This document shows, piece by piece, positions 43,824 through 52,731 of a DNA stretch of 60,138 nt. A model generated the notes under the pieces. It saw only the letters and a list, made by a program, of their open reading frames with translations, had not been told where the DNA came from and searched no databases. The stretch covers positions 1-60,138 of the forward strand of contig NZ_RQYL01000016.1 in NCBI RefSeq assembly GCF_003860125.1, written 5' to 3'. A program made the position numbers and the translations under genes. Source of the DNA: Fretibacterium sp. OH1220_COT-178. Lineage in GTDB: Bacteria; Synergistota; Synergistia; Synergistales; Aminobacteriaceae. How positions within the stretch are numbered: position 1 is the first letter of the stretch; each line of letters opens with the position of its first letter.

Positions 43824-44054
43824 TATAATCGTCGTGGAAAAGGGACTTGCTTCCGGTTTGCCGCCTTTTGCGGTTCGGAGTCGGGGGAGGGTTGCCGGGG
43901 GGCGGCAAACGGCAAAGGGTGCCGGTGATGCTCCTATGGATATTTCCCATATTATAAGGCATAGCGTATAGGTTAGGTCGGGTTGGCCTCGACGCATCCG
44001 CTGGGTTCAATCGGTCGGGTTTGCAAGGGCGGTCGTTTGAGGCCGCCTTTTTTC
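43824..44054 (+). ncRNA. Structured leader or small RNA upstream of glmS
   Basis: A TATAAT at 43824-43829 is followed by about 200 non-coding bases rich in pairing: GTTTGCCGCC (43856-43865) with GGCGGCAAAC (43901-43910), then GGCA/TGCC at 43911-43923. It ends in an intrinsic terminator at 44028-44054. No convincing -35 box is seen. Size and ending fit either a free small RNA (6S-like in size) or an attenuated leader of glmS 125 bases further on. It does not show the glmS-ribozyme core. Confidence 0.4.
44028..44054 (+). terminator. Intrinsic terminator upstream of glmS
   Basis: GGCGGTC (44028-44034) pairs with GGCCGCC (44041-44047), seven pairs with one U-G, loop GTTTGA, followed by a run of six or seven T. 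No protein gene ends on the plus strand just before it, so it ends a small RNA or acts as an attenuator. Confidence 0.7.
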
Positions 44055-44179
44055 TCTTTGCCGGATGGAGGTCTTCCGGTTATCATAAAAACGTTCTGCG
44101 GGAGGTTCTACGAATGCCGCGATAGTTGAACCGAACGCGAGAAATATTCCTGAATTTCCTGAAGCGGAGTGATGGCCTT

Positions 44180-46015
44180 TTGTGTGGAATCATGGGATAC
44201 GCGGGAATGCGTCGGGTCGTCGACACCGTCGTCGGGGGGCTGGAATGCCTGGAGTACCGGGGCTACGACTCCGCGGGGGTCGCCGTTGCCGGTCCGGGCG
44301 GAGTGGAGATCGTGAAATGCGTCGGCAGCGTGGCCAACTTGAAAGCGAGGCTCGCGCAGGCGCGTCCGATGGGAGGCGTGGGGATCGGGCACACCCGATG
44401 GGCGACGCACGGCGGGGTGACCGAGGAAAACGCCCATCCTCATTCCGATCCCGAGAAAAAGGTCGTCCTCGTCCATAACGGGATCGTCGAGAACTTTCAC
44501 GAGCTTCGTCAGGAGCTGAGCGCTCAGGGCGTGTCCTTCCGTTCCGAGACTGATACCGAGGTCGCAGCCTGCCTCATCGCACGGCTCTACGCTCGGAGCG
44601 GGGGAGCCCCTCTGGAGGCGCTGCGCGAGGCCTGCCACCGCTTCAAGGGGGCTTTTGCCTTCGTGGTCCTCTTCGCCGATTTTCCGGATCGCTTCTACTG
44701 CGTCCGCAAGGGGCCGCCTCTGGTGCTGGGCGCGGCGGAGGGCGAGGCCTTCTGTGCGTCGGACGTCACGGCCCTGCTGCCCTATACGCGCAGCATACTT
44801 TTCATGGAGGACGATCGGATCGCGGAGCTCTCCGCCTCGGGGATCGTCCTTGCCGACTTCCGGGGCAACCCCTTGCCGGCCGAGATGCGTACGGTGGATT
44901 GGGATCCGGAGATGGCCTCCAAGGGGATGTATCCGCATTTCATGCTCAAGGAGATCGAGGAGCAGGGCGGCGTGCTGCGCCGTACCCTTGCGGGCCGGTT
45001 GTCGGACGGGTCCGTCGACCTGAGCGGGGAGGTTCCTTTGACGGACTCGTTCGTGGGGTCGCTGCGGCGCGTCCAGCTTGTTGCGTGCGGGACCTCCTAC
45101 TATGCCGCGCTTACGGCTGCAGGGCTCTTCGACCGTTTTACGGGACTGGACCTGCGGGTGGAGACGGCCTCGGAGTACCGCTACGGCTGCGTGCCCTGCG
45201 ACGGACGGACGCTCTCCGTATTCGTGTCCCAGTCCGGCGAGACGGCCGACACCCTGGCCGCCGCGCGCGGGGCCAAGGCCAACGGAGCGCACTGCCTGGC
45301 GGTGACCAACGCTTCGGGGTCCTCCCTGGCCCGGGAGCTCGGGGCGGTGCTGGAGCTTCGGGCCGGTCCGGAGATTGGGGTCGCGGCGACGAAGACCTTC
45401 ATGGGGCAGCTCGCGGCGCTGACGCTGCTGGCCCTCTGGGTCGGGAAGCGGTGCGGGAGGCTCTCGCCGCAGGACGAGTCGCGGATCGCCGGAGAATTGA
45501 TGCTTCTGCCCCTCAAATTGGAGGCGCTCATCGCACGAAGGCCTTTGGTCGAGGGGGTCGCCAGGCGTCGCCTAGCGGCCCGCGGTTTCCTCTTCATGGG
45601 GCGCGGGGCGTCCTATCCTGTGGCGCTGGAGGGGGCCCTCAAGCTCAAGGAGATCTCCTACGTCCACGCGGAGGCGCACGCCGCCGGGGAGATGAAGCAC
45701 GGTCCCATCGCGATGCTGGACGAGACGATGCCCGTCGTGGCCCTGCTGCCCCAGGACCGGCTCTTCGAGAAGACCCTCTCCAACGTGCAGGAGGCCCGGG
45801 CGCGAAGGGCGCCGATCATCGCCGTCGCCACGGAGGGGGACCCCGACGTCTCGCGTTTCGCGGACGACTGCATTTTTGTCCCGAGGACGGAGGAGGAGCT
45901 GACGCCCTTCCTGACGGTTGTGCCGCTCCAGTTTTTTGCCTATTGCCTGGCGTCTCTCATGGGGCGGGAGATCGACAGGCCCAGAAACCTGGCCAAGAGC
46001 GTCACCGTGGAATGA
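44180..46015 (+). CDS. glmS: Glucosamine-6-phosphate synthase, isomerising
   Basis: Makes glucosamine-6-phosphate from fructose-6-phosphate and glutamine, feeding peptidoglycan and lipopolysaccharide. The start must be TTG 44180 because the next residue is the catalytic N-terminal Cys (Met-CGIMGYAG); ribosome site GGAG at about 44166. The 611-residue product has the class II amidotransferase domain (residues 1-240, YRGYDSAG, HTRWATHG) and two SIS domains (QSGETADTL near 352, GRGASYPVALEGALKLKE near 472). Normal length. Confidence 0.94.
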   Translation: MCGIMGYAGMRRVVDTVVGGLECLEYRGYDSAGVAVAGPGGVEIVKCVGSVANLKARLAQARPMGGVGIGHTRWATHGGVTEENAHPHSDPEKKVVLVHNGIVENFHELRQELSAQGVSFRSETDTEVAACLIARLYARSGGAPLEALREACHRFKGAFAFVVLFADFPDRFYCVRKGPPLVLGAAEGEAFCASDVTALLPYTRSILFMEDDRIAELSASGIVLADFRGNPLPAEMRTVDWDPEMASKGMYPHFMLKEIEEQGGVLRRTLAGRLSDGSVDLSGEVPLTDSFVGSLRRVQLVACGTSYYAALTAAGLFDRFTGLDLRVETASEYRYGCVPCDGRTLSVFVSQSGETADTLAAARGAKANGAHCLAVTNASGSSLARELGAVLELRAGPEIGVAATKTFMGQLAALTLLALWVGKRCGRLSPQDESRIAGELMLLPLKLEALIARRPLVEGVARRRLAARGFLFMGRGASYPVALEGALKLKEISYVHAEAHAAGEMKHGPIAMLDETMPVVALLPQDRLFEKTLSNVQEARARRAPIIAVATEGDPDVSRFADDCIFVPRTEEELTPFLTVVPLQFFAYCLASLMGREIDRPRNLAKSVTVE

Positions 46016-46112
46016 TGCCGTCCTATCGGAATCGGCCTTGGGCGTTGTTTTGCCTGCCTCGTCCAGGGCTGCGAAAATGATACGGAAAAGAGATGCGAGG
46101 AGGAGAAATCTC

Positions 46113-47639
46113 TTGGAGAATATCGTCATCATCGACTGCGGATCGCAGTTCACCCAGCTGATCGCTCGGCGGGTGCGGGAGATGCGGATTCACAGCGTGG
46201 TTCTGCCCTGGGACGCCCCGCTGGGGCGTGTCGAGGAGCTCGCCCCCCGGGGGATTATCGTTTCGGGGGGGCCGGACAGCGTCAACGATTCCGGCGCCAT
46301 CGCCATCGACCGTGGGATCTTGGACATGGACGTGCCCATTCTGGGGATCTGTTATGGAATGCAGCTCATGGCGAAGTGCCTGGGCGGTGCGGTCGCATCG
46401 GGGGAGCGCCCGGAGTATGGGGTGACGGCCATAGGGCGCAGGGGCAACTCGGCGCTGTTCAAGGACCTTCCGGATGAACTGGAGGTTCTGATGAGCCATG
46501 GGGACCGCGTCGTCGCGCTGCCCTCGGGCTTCCGCGCCACCGCGGAGACCACCCACGGGGTCATCGCGGCCATGGAGGACGAGAGCGGCCGTCGTTTCGG
46601 GCTTCAGTTCCATCCGGAGGTCGTCCATACCCAGCAGGGGGCCAGAATTCTGCGGCAATTTCTGTTTGCGACCTGCGGCTGCAAGGGCGACTGGAATCTC
46701 GGCGACTGGGTCGAGGATGCCGTGGCGGAGATCCGGGAGAAGGTCGGGGAGGGGCGCGTCGTCTGCGGCCTGTCGGGCGGGGTGGACTCGAGCGTCGCGG
46801 CCGCCCTCGTGCATCGGGCGGTCGGTTCTCAGCTCGAGTGCATTTTCGTCGATCACGGGCTGATGCGCCTGAACGAGGCCCGGCAGGTCATGGACTCCTA
46901 CAGCGGCATGGGGCTCTCGGTCCGCCATGTGGATGCCTCGGAGCTCTTCTTGGGCAAGCTGGCGGGGGTGACGGACCCGGAGAAGAAACGGCGGATCATT
47001 GGAGGGCTCTTCATCGAGGTGTTCGACGCCGAGGCGGCCAAGATCGGCCAGGTGGACTGGCTGCTTCAGGGGACGATCTACCCCGACGTCATCGAGAGCG
47101 GGAGCAAGAAGGGCTCCGTGCTCATCAAGTCGCATCACAACGTCGGCGGCCTGCCGGACAAGATGAAGCTCCGTCTTCTGGAGCCGCTGCGGGACCTGTT
47201 CAAGGACGAGGTCCGGGAGCTGGGGCGCATCATCGGCGTGCCCGACGCGATTGTGGACCGTCAGCCCTTCCCGGGGCCGGGGCTTGCCGTGCGCTGCCTG
47301 GGGGACATCACGCGCGCCCGTCTCGACACGTTGCGGGCCGCCGATGCGATCTTCCGGGAGGAGCTGCGGAAGGCCGGGCTCTACGAAAAGATCTGGCAGT
47401 CCTTCTGCGTGCTGCTCCCGGTGCGGACGGTCGGGGTGATGGGGGACGGGCGCACCTACAACGAGGTGCTGGCGCTCCGTGCGGTGGACTCCCAGGACGC
47501 CATGACGGCCGACTGGGTGCGCATCCCGCCGGAGGTCCTGGACGTGACGGCCAAGCGCATCTGCAACGAGGTGCGCGGGATCAACCGCGTGGTGCTGGAC
47601 GTGACCTCCAAGCCGCCCGCAACGATCGAGTGGGAGTAG
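46113..47639 (+). CDS. guaA: GMP synthase, glutamine-hydrolysing
   Basis: Converts XMP to GMP. The start is taken as TTG 46113 (LENIVIIDCGSQFTQLIARR) behind GAGGAGGAG; an ATG at 46077 would add 12 residues. The 508-residue product has a class I amidotransferase domain (GICYGMQ nucleophile, FHPEVVHTQQG His/Glu), an ATP-pyrophosphatase domain (LSGGVDSSVAA near residue 218) and a C-terminal dimer domain ending KPPATIEWE. Confidence 0.94.
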   Translation: MENIVIIDCGSQFTQLIARRVREMRIHSVVLPWDAPLGRVEELAPRGIIVSGGPDSVNDSGAIAIDRGILDMDVPILGICYGMQLMAKCLGGAVASGERPEYGVTAIGRRGNSALFKDLPDELEVLMSHGDRVVALPSGFRATAETTHGVIAAMEDESGRRFGLQFHPEVVHTQQGARILRQFLFATCGCKGDWNLGDWVEDAVAEIREKVGEGRVVCGLSGGVDSSVAAALVHRAVGSQLECIFVDHGLMRLNEARQVMDSYSGMGLSVRHVDASELFLGKLAGVTDPEKKRRIIGGLFIEVFDAEAAKIGQVDWLLQGTIYPDVIESGSKKGSVLIKSHHNVGGLPDKMKLRLLEPLRDLFKDEVRELGRIIGVPDAIVDRQPFPGPGLAVRCLGDITRARLDTLRAADAIFREELRKAGLYEKIWQSFCVLLPVRTVGVMGDGRTYNEVLALRAVDSQDAMTADWVRIPPEVLDVTAKRICNEVRGINRVVLDVTSKPPATIEWE

Positions 47640-47694
47640 AGGACACGACAAAGCCCCGAGCGGGAGGACGCTTCAGGATATCTGCGAAAACGTG

Positions 47695-47734
47695 AGAGGA
47701 GTGCCGGGCGGCCTTGGTCGCCCGGCACTCCTCT
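47695..47734. terminator. Hairpin between convergent guaA and surface-protein gene
   Basis: Perfect 16-bp inverted repeat (47695-47710 and 47719-47734, 8-base loop). It lies 56 bases after guaA and 32 bases before the 3' end of the minus-strand gene. No clear T run on either side; position suggests bidirectional termination. Confidence 0.6.
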
Positions 47735-47765
47735 GTCTTCGCGGACTTGAAGATGCTGTCCGTGA

Positions 47766-49472
47766 CTACGCTCTCCTCCTCGCCAGAAACGCTGCTGCAA
47801 GGGCCAGTGCCAGTACGCCGCCCACCGCGTCGCATCCGCCGCCTCCGCCGCCCGATAAGCTCTTGTCCTTGCCCGGATCGTCATCCGTGGGGCCGGGGTG
47901 GGTTGGGTTGGGGTTTGGGTTGGGGTCGGGCTTGGGGTCGGGCTTGGGATTTGGCTTGGGATTGGGGTTTGGGTTGGGGGTGGGTCTGGGGCCGGGGCCG
48001 GGCTCCTGGGGAAGGGGAAGTTCGAAGTCCAGAACTCCGAAGAAGGGGACGCCCGTCCTCTTGGCCCGTACTCTCAGCTTCGCCCTGTCGCCGGCGAACG
48101 TCACGGTGAACGTGCAGTCCCGATCGGTCCCGACTTTGCCCGCGATGGCCGTCCCCGGATTCAGGGGCAGGACACCCCACGCGGCGGGGTCCACCTTCGA
48201 GTCGGCCCCAATCGTGACCTCGTATTTTTTCCCGCCCAGCGGCTTCAGATCCTCGTCCTTCAGCGTCAACAGGGGGACGTCGATCGTCTCACCCAGAGTG
48301 AGCCGAAGCGTCTTCGTCGCGAGGTCGAATTCGTCTGTCGCCCCGGGAAAGTTGGTGAGGTCGGTATCGATAATTTTATTGCCGGGTGGAATACTGAGAT
48401 CCAGCTCCTGGAGGAGGTCGATCGTCTCTCCCGCCTTCAGGGGGCGGTGCCAGGCGTCTGGGGGATTGAACCTGAGCTGAGTTCCAAGGTCTGGCTCCGC
48501 CCTATTCACCGTCAGCACGGGCTCGGTCGTGGCGGCGGGGACCGTCAGCTCCGAGTCGCTCCTGAACCGCAGCGCCAGACCCTTGTGGGCTCCGCCGGGC
48601 AGTTCCAGCTTCCCTCCGTCCAGAGAAAGGCTCCAGCCCCCCGGTGCGGCGACCGCGCCGAGCTTCAGCATCCCTCCCCCGTTATCGGTGTCGATCCCGG
48701 CTCCGTCCCCGGGCGCCAGGGAGTTGACGATCAGGGTCTTTTTAGTGCCGCCGAAATCAATGTGGCACATCTTGAGCTTGGGGCAGCTCAGGATGCCGAT
48801 ATGGCAGGGCTTATTGGGCAGGCTCATCATCGGCAGGATCGTGACTTCGTCGGCGTTGCCTCCCTCGAGCCGGAGCTCGTTATGGAACGCGTCTGGGATG
48901 CCTGCAAGGACTATTTTAGGGTTGTTGGCGTTTCCCTTGAAGGTGACCCGCTCGGTATTTTTCATCAGGGCCACGGTCGTGCCTGCCGGGGGTTCCAGCC
49001 TCAGATGCCCCGTCACCTTAGCTCCGAGGTCAAGATTGACGGAAGGCACGATGGTCAGCAGCTTGTCGGGGCTGACGGCAATGGTATTCGCATCCCCAAA
49101 CTTCAGCTCGCCATCGATTGTCACGACCGCATTGCCCCGGGAACGAAGCCCGCCGTCCTTGTCGAGCCTCAGCTTCATCTTATCTCCTATCTTCAGCTTC
49201 GTCCCCTCGCCGAACTCCACGATCTTCGCCTTCGCCTTGTCGGTATCGACTCGGAGTTGATCGGCTGGATTGAGGGGATCAAAAGCCCCATCCGGGATGA
49301 TCGCCGTATCCCCCGCCCCCGGGGCGCCTTTATCCCAATTGCCGTCATCTCCCCATGAGTTGCTTGTGTTGCCCGTCCATCGCGTGACCTTCGCCGGAGC
49401 GGCCCCTGCAAAGGCCAGAGCCAGCACCGCCGCCAGCGCGGCCGTGCGTAAAAACCTCCTGCCCGAGATCAT
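47766..49472 (-). CDS. Synerg-CTERM surface protein
   Basis: ATG at 49472 (MISGRRFLRTAALAAVLALA) is preferred because GGAGG lies eight bases upstream; an ATG at 49493 adds seven residues. The 568-residue product has a signal peptide, a strand-rich body that reads like a beta-helix (repeated short strands such as AVVTIDGELKF), then a Pro-rich linker of about 40 residues built of P-N, P-K and P-D units. It ends with Gly6-Cys-Asp, a hydrophobic helix and Arg3, the Synergistota-type sorting signal. Probably anchored or processed at the cell surface. Ligand unknown. Confidence 0.82.
   Translation of the reverse strand: MISGRRFLRTAALAAVLALAFAGAAPAKVTRWTGNTSNSWGDDGNWDKGAPGAGDTAIIPDGAFDPLNPADQLRVDTDKAKAKIVEFGEGTKLKIGDKMKLRLDKDGGLRSRGNAVVTIDGELKFGDANTIAVSPDKLLTIVPSVNLDLGAKVTGHLRLEPPAGTTVALMKNTERVTFKGNANNPKIVLAGIPDAFHNELRLEGGNADEVTILPMMSLPNKPCHIGILSCPKLKMCHIDFGGTKKTLIVNSLAPGDGAGIDTDNGGGMLKLGAVAAPGGWSLSLDGGKLELPGGAHKGLALRFRSDSELTVPAATTEPVLTVNRAEPDLGTQLRFNPPDAWHRPLKAGETIDLLQELDLSIPPGNKIIDTDLTNFPGATDEFDLATKTLRLTLGETIDVPLLTLKDEDLKPLGGKKYEVTIGADSKVDPAAWGVLPLNPGTAIAGKVGTDRDCTFTVTFAGDRAKLRVRAKRTGVPFFGVLDFELPLPQEPGPGPRPTPNPNPNPKPNPKPDPKPDPNPNPNPTHPGPTDDDPGKDKSLSGGGGGGCDAVGGVLALALAAAFLARRRA
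47889..48014 (+). repeat. G-rich degenerate repeat encoding the Pro-rich linker
   Basis: The plus strand consists of TTGGG/TTGGGG-like units for about 120 bases, coding the P-N/P-K/P-D linker on the minus strand. Closely spaced runs of three to four G make it a strong G-quadruplex candidate on the template strand and a likely site of repeat-length change. Confidence 0.7.
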
Positions 49473-49500
49473 GTTCCCGTCCTCCTTCCTCATCGCTCAC

Positions 49501-49534
49501 AGAGCGGCGTGTTCGTGTCCCGACACGCCGCTCT
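49501..49534 (-). other. 5' leader hairpin before the surface-protein gene
   Basis: AGAGCGGCGTG (49501-49511) and CACGCCGCTCT (49524-49534) form a perfect 11-bp stem 29 bases upstream of the ATG, just before the ribosome site. It could stabilise the mRNA or regulate translation; no T run suggests a terminator. Confidence 0.45.
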
Positions 49535-50205
49535 CTCCGGGCACACCTCCCCCCGGCTTCGATGCGGAGGCTTCGCTCCGAGTGGAGGACCGGAGAGGAA
49601 TGAACCTTTGTTCCGCTCTCAGGTTATCACGTCAGAGCGAAAGGGGGTGTTCCATTATTGGTCGTTTGCCGTTCCGTTATTGACTTTTTGCCCTGGCTCC
49701 CCGGACTGCCGGTGTTCTTCGGCAGGAAGAAATCTTCGGTGGTGTTCCGAGCCCCGTTTTTTTGAAAAATATACACGCGAAGCGGCAGGGGTTGAAAAAA
49801 CGCAGAATTTGCCCATCGTGGCAATCGGGAAGTGAAGGGCTTCGGGATGTCGATGAGCCCACCGTTATCTCGTAGAACTCGTAGAATAAGAATAAGTAAT
49901 GTGAAAGCATGTTCTGTGACAAGCTTCTCTACAAAGTGTCTCATTTAGGAAAACCAACAGGAAATCTCCTGGGATAATATCTGAATTAACAAAAATTTCA
50001 TTTTATTGAATAATGCGCGGATGCGTTAAAGGGAAGCGTACAGTACAGAACAGAACAGGGCCGGAGCAATCAAGTGAAAACGGCCTGAAAGCGGTGGAGG
50101 ATTTCTCCCATCGATCTCAGACCGTTCCACGCACTGCAACGGTTGGCTCGGCTCTTCCACCAGTAGCGCTGTGGGGTGGTTAAAGGGCTATTGAACCTGT
50201 AAAGA
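49535..50205. other. Non-coding gap with no supported gene
   Basis: About 670 bases, more A+T-rich than the neighbours, especially 49860-50010. Open frames here have no recognisable domain or ribosome site. The minus frame over 50070-50273 contains WWKSRANRCSAWNGLRSMG, which might be an old gene fragment, but I cannot assign it. The promoter of the surface-protein gene should lie in its left part; no clear boxes were found. Confidence 0.5.
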
Positions 50206-51753
50206 CTAGTGGGTACTACATTGGCGAATGACATCCAGGACGCTGCCGTCGCGCCACTCCACAACCGCGACAATGCGATCTTCCAATTGAGGGGGATTCA
50301 TTGGCCCCGACAGTTTTTGGGCTAGGTCAATCAATTGCTCCATGCTCACAAGAGGCAGGTTCTTCCTGTCGCGAAGACAGTCCATCAGGTCGGTGCGCCT
50401 GGGGTTGATGGTGATGCCATATTCTGTGACCAGGGCATCGACGGCTTCTCCAGGGGTGGTGAGGCTGTGTACGTTTTCGACCACGCAAGGAATGCGTCCT
50501 CTCAAAAGAGGTTGGGCTATGATCGTCAGTTTCGCCCCTGCCGCAGTATCCTGATGCCCGCCCGTTCCGTGAAGAAGGAGACCGTTGGACTCGGTGTTCA
50601 CGTTGACGTTGAAATTTCTGTCGATTTGAGTGGCGCCCAGGACGACCACATCTAACAGATTGACAGCCGCACCGGCGTTCCAGGGGTTTGCATACCAATC
50701 CGCGGAGATCTCCATATGGTTGATGTTGGAGCAAAGGGAGTTGACGGCTGTCAAGTCAAAAGATTGAACGTCCAATAAACGTCTGAGAAGGCCTTGTTGG
50801 AGGAGGGCTACGAAGTGTTCGGTTATGCCGCCCAATCCGAAGTCTCCTTTTACCTTTCTGCGGGTCATGGCTTCCTCCAGAAAGGTCGTCACGGCCAGAG
50901 GAATACCGCCTGCGCCCGTCTGAAACGAAAAATTTTCTTTGAAGTGAGGTGAGAGCTCGATTAAACGGGCGGTGTAGCGAGCTATTAAGAGGCGCAGCGG
51001 GTCCTTGGTGATGATAGTGCTCCCGGAGACAATTCCCTTGGGATCTCCTATATCCGGAAGTTCGACGACAAAGTCGGTGTATGTCTGTGGAATGGATATG
51101 GGGGCCAACAGGCAGGACTCCAGGTGGTCGGTAATTGCAACAACGCAGTTTGCGTACTGCGCGTCCGTGTGCGCGTATCCGATGGAGCCGCAGGCGGATT
51201 TACCGAAACCTCCCGAGAGATTTCCAAATTTATCTGCCGCCGGAGCAGCTATGAAAGCAACGTCAATGGGTGTTTCGCCGGAGATAATTGCTCGTGGACG
51301 ACCTCCGTGGCTTCTCAGTACCACTGGGACCGACATTCCTCCATACGATACGTGCCGACCAATGGCTCCATTCACGGAACCCATGATCCGGCGAATCACT
51401 CCGCTTTTTATATGTTCAATCAGCGGCTCGTGTGTGTCGAACAAAGCTGTCGGGAAAAGTGTAAGGTCGCCTATTCCCATTCGGGCACAAGTGTCGAGAA
51501 CGTGGCAGACGACCTTGTCGCCGTTGCGGAGATGATGGTGAAAAGATACCGTCATCCCATTGCGCAGTCCCGAGGCCCCTATCGCCTCCTCAAGGCTGGA
51601 AAGCAGCTTTTGCGCATGTCGCGAAGGGGTTTTGAGTTTCCTCCCCAGTCCGCGTCCTTCGGGCATCCTGGTTTCCAATCCCCGATAGGGAATGACCGGG
51701 CCATATCCCTCGATACGATCCGGGAGCTTCCGTCCCAGAGAATTTTCCGGCAT
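50206..51753 (-). CDS. citF: Citrate lyase alpha subunit, CoA-transferase type
   Basis: In citrate lyase the alpha subunit swaps the acetyl group on the ACP for citrate. The 515-residue product shows family landmarks VSFHHHLRNGDKVV near residue 70, ETPIDVAFIAAPAADKFGN near 162 and NVNTESNGLLLHGTGGHQD near 385. It is downstream of citD-citE in standard D-E-F order. The true substrate could be another hydroxy tri- or dicarboxylate, given the accessory genes upstream and the lack of citC, citX and citG nearby. Confidence 0.87.
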   Translation of the reverse strand: MPENSLGRKLPDRIEGYGPVIPYRGLETRMPEGRGLGRKLKTPSRHAQKLLSSLEEAIGASGLRNGMTVSFHHHLRNGDKVVCHVLDTCARMGIGDLTLFPTALFDTHEPLIEHIKSGVIRRIMGSVNGAIGRHVSYGGMSVPVVLRSHGGRPRAIISGETPIDVAFIAAPAADKFGNLSGGFGKSACGSIGYAHTDAQYANCVVAITDHLESCLLAPISIPQTYTDFVVELPDIGDPKGIVSGSTIITKDPLRLLIARYTARLIELSPHFKENFSFQTGAGGIPLAVTTFLEEAMTRRKVKGDFGLGGITEHFVALLQQGLLRRLLDVQSFDLTAVNSLCSNINHMEISADWYANPWNAGAAVNLLDVVVLGATQIDRNFNVNVNTESNGLLLHGTGGHQDTAAGAKLTIIAQPLLRGRIPCVVENVHSLTTPGEAVDALVTEYGITINPRRTDLMDCLRDRKNLPLVSMEQLIDLAQKLSGPMNPPQLEDRIVAVVEWRDGSVLDVIRQCSTH

Positions 51754-51819
51754 GACCTTACATTCCTCCGTCCTGTACGACTAACTTTTTCATGAAGCAC
51801 CGTCCTTGTTCAGGAAGAT

Positions 51820-52731
51820 TCATCCTTTATCGGGCGGGACATCGTGGGTATCGCGGCCGTGCATCGGTCCGGCCAGCTGAAGAAGATACTGAGCACGTTT
51901 GATGACGGGGCGATCAACAAGACGTCCGTCGACGCTTACCGCGCCCTGCCCCCGCCGTTCGGCCTCCTCGGCTGCTTGGACGATGCGGAGAGCTTTTCGG
52001 ACTTCTTGGTCCGTCGGTGTGTAGGCCTCGTGGATTATCGGGATCTGGTTTGGATGCAGGACACTTTTTCCGTCAAACCCCAATTGGCGGACAAAAGCCG
52101 TTTGCGTTTTCAGCCCCTCGAGATCGTGAATGTGAGGATAAGCGGCGTCTAGGGCGTCGACTCCAGCGGCACGCGCCGCTACGACGAGCATACGTCGAAT
52201 CCAATCCAATTCGATCTCGTCCTTGGAACGGCTTGTTTTGAGATCGGCTGCGAGGTCCTCGCCTCCGGGTATCAGAGCTGTTACACGTGAGGAGGCCGTA
52301 GCGATATCGAATGCACGCCAGATAGCCGAGGCGCTTTCCAGCAGACAAAAAATGCGAATATGTCCTGGGGGAATATTGCTCTTGTCCTCCAGTTCGGAGA
52401 GCATTTCGTCCAGAACGACGACCTCTTGGGGGGATTCCACCTTGGGGACACGTATACCTGTTATCTGAGGATTGGCTGCTGCTGCATCAAAGATCGCTGT
52501 AATGTCGTCTCGCCAATAATCCGAGTCGGTACCGTTGATGCGTATTGTGAGCTCACAGCCCCCGAAGTCCAGAAAAGATAAGATCTTCCCAACCAGGATG
52601 CGGGCCGCAAGTTTTTCATTGGCCGGAACGGAGTCCTCCAAATCGAAGATCAAGCCGTCGGGCCGGAACAGGTGCCCACGCAGCAACATGTTAGGATTGT
52701 TGCCCGGCAGGTACATCATGGTACGTCGCAT
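51820..52731 (-). CDS. citE: Citrate lyase beta subunit
   Basis: Cleaves the citryl-ACP thioester to acetyl-ACP and oxaloacetate. The 303-residue TIM-barrel product begins MRRTMMYLPGNNPNML and has FDLEDSVP near residue 29 (Mg-binding acid), RINGTDSDYWRDD and GFDGKSVLHPNQI near 218, all typical of CitE. Its ATG overlaps the citD stop by one base (TAATG). Confidence 0.9.
   Translation of the reverse strand: MRRTMMYLPGNNPNMLLRGHLFRPDGLIFDLEDSVPANEKLAARILVGKILSFLDFGGCELTIRINGTDSDYWRDDITAIFDAAAANPQITGIRVPKVESPQEVVVLDEMLSELEDKSNIPPGHIRIFCLLESASAIWRAFDIATASSRVTALIPGGEDLAADLKTSRSKDEIELDWIRRMLVVAARAAGVDALDAAYPHIHDLEGLKTQTAFVRQLGFDGKSVLHPNQIPIIHEAYTPTDQEVRKALRIVQAAEEAERRGQGAVSVDGRLVDRPVIKRAQYLLQLAGPMHGRDTHDVPPDKG

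Noticed and set aside
43911-43950. Fluoride riboswitch, suggested by GGTGATGCTCC
   Set aside because: The matching 5' GATG half and the pseudoknot partner are missing, and glmS is not a fluoride gene.
43560-43960. tRNA or tmRNA genes in the grdX-glmS gap
   Set aside because: A GGGTTCAAT-like string near 44003 has no matching acceptor or anticodon arms.
43830-44180. glmS ribozyme upstream of glmS
   Set aside because: The cleavage-site core (GCGCC with the GACGAGG and CUCCCGG segments) was not found by eye.
47898-49358. Long plus-strand open frame opposite the surface-protein gene
   Set aside because: No ribosome site or domain; it mirrors a real minus-strand gene with signal peptide and sorting signal.
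49509-49944. Small open frames on both strands between the surface-protein gene and citF
   Set aside because: No ribosome sites, odd composition and no recognisable motifs.
50070-50273. Minus-strand 67-residue frame with WWKSRANRCSAWNGLRSMG
   Set aside because: It overlaps the end of citF out of frame and could not be matched to a transposase or other family with confidence.
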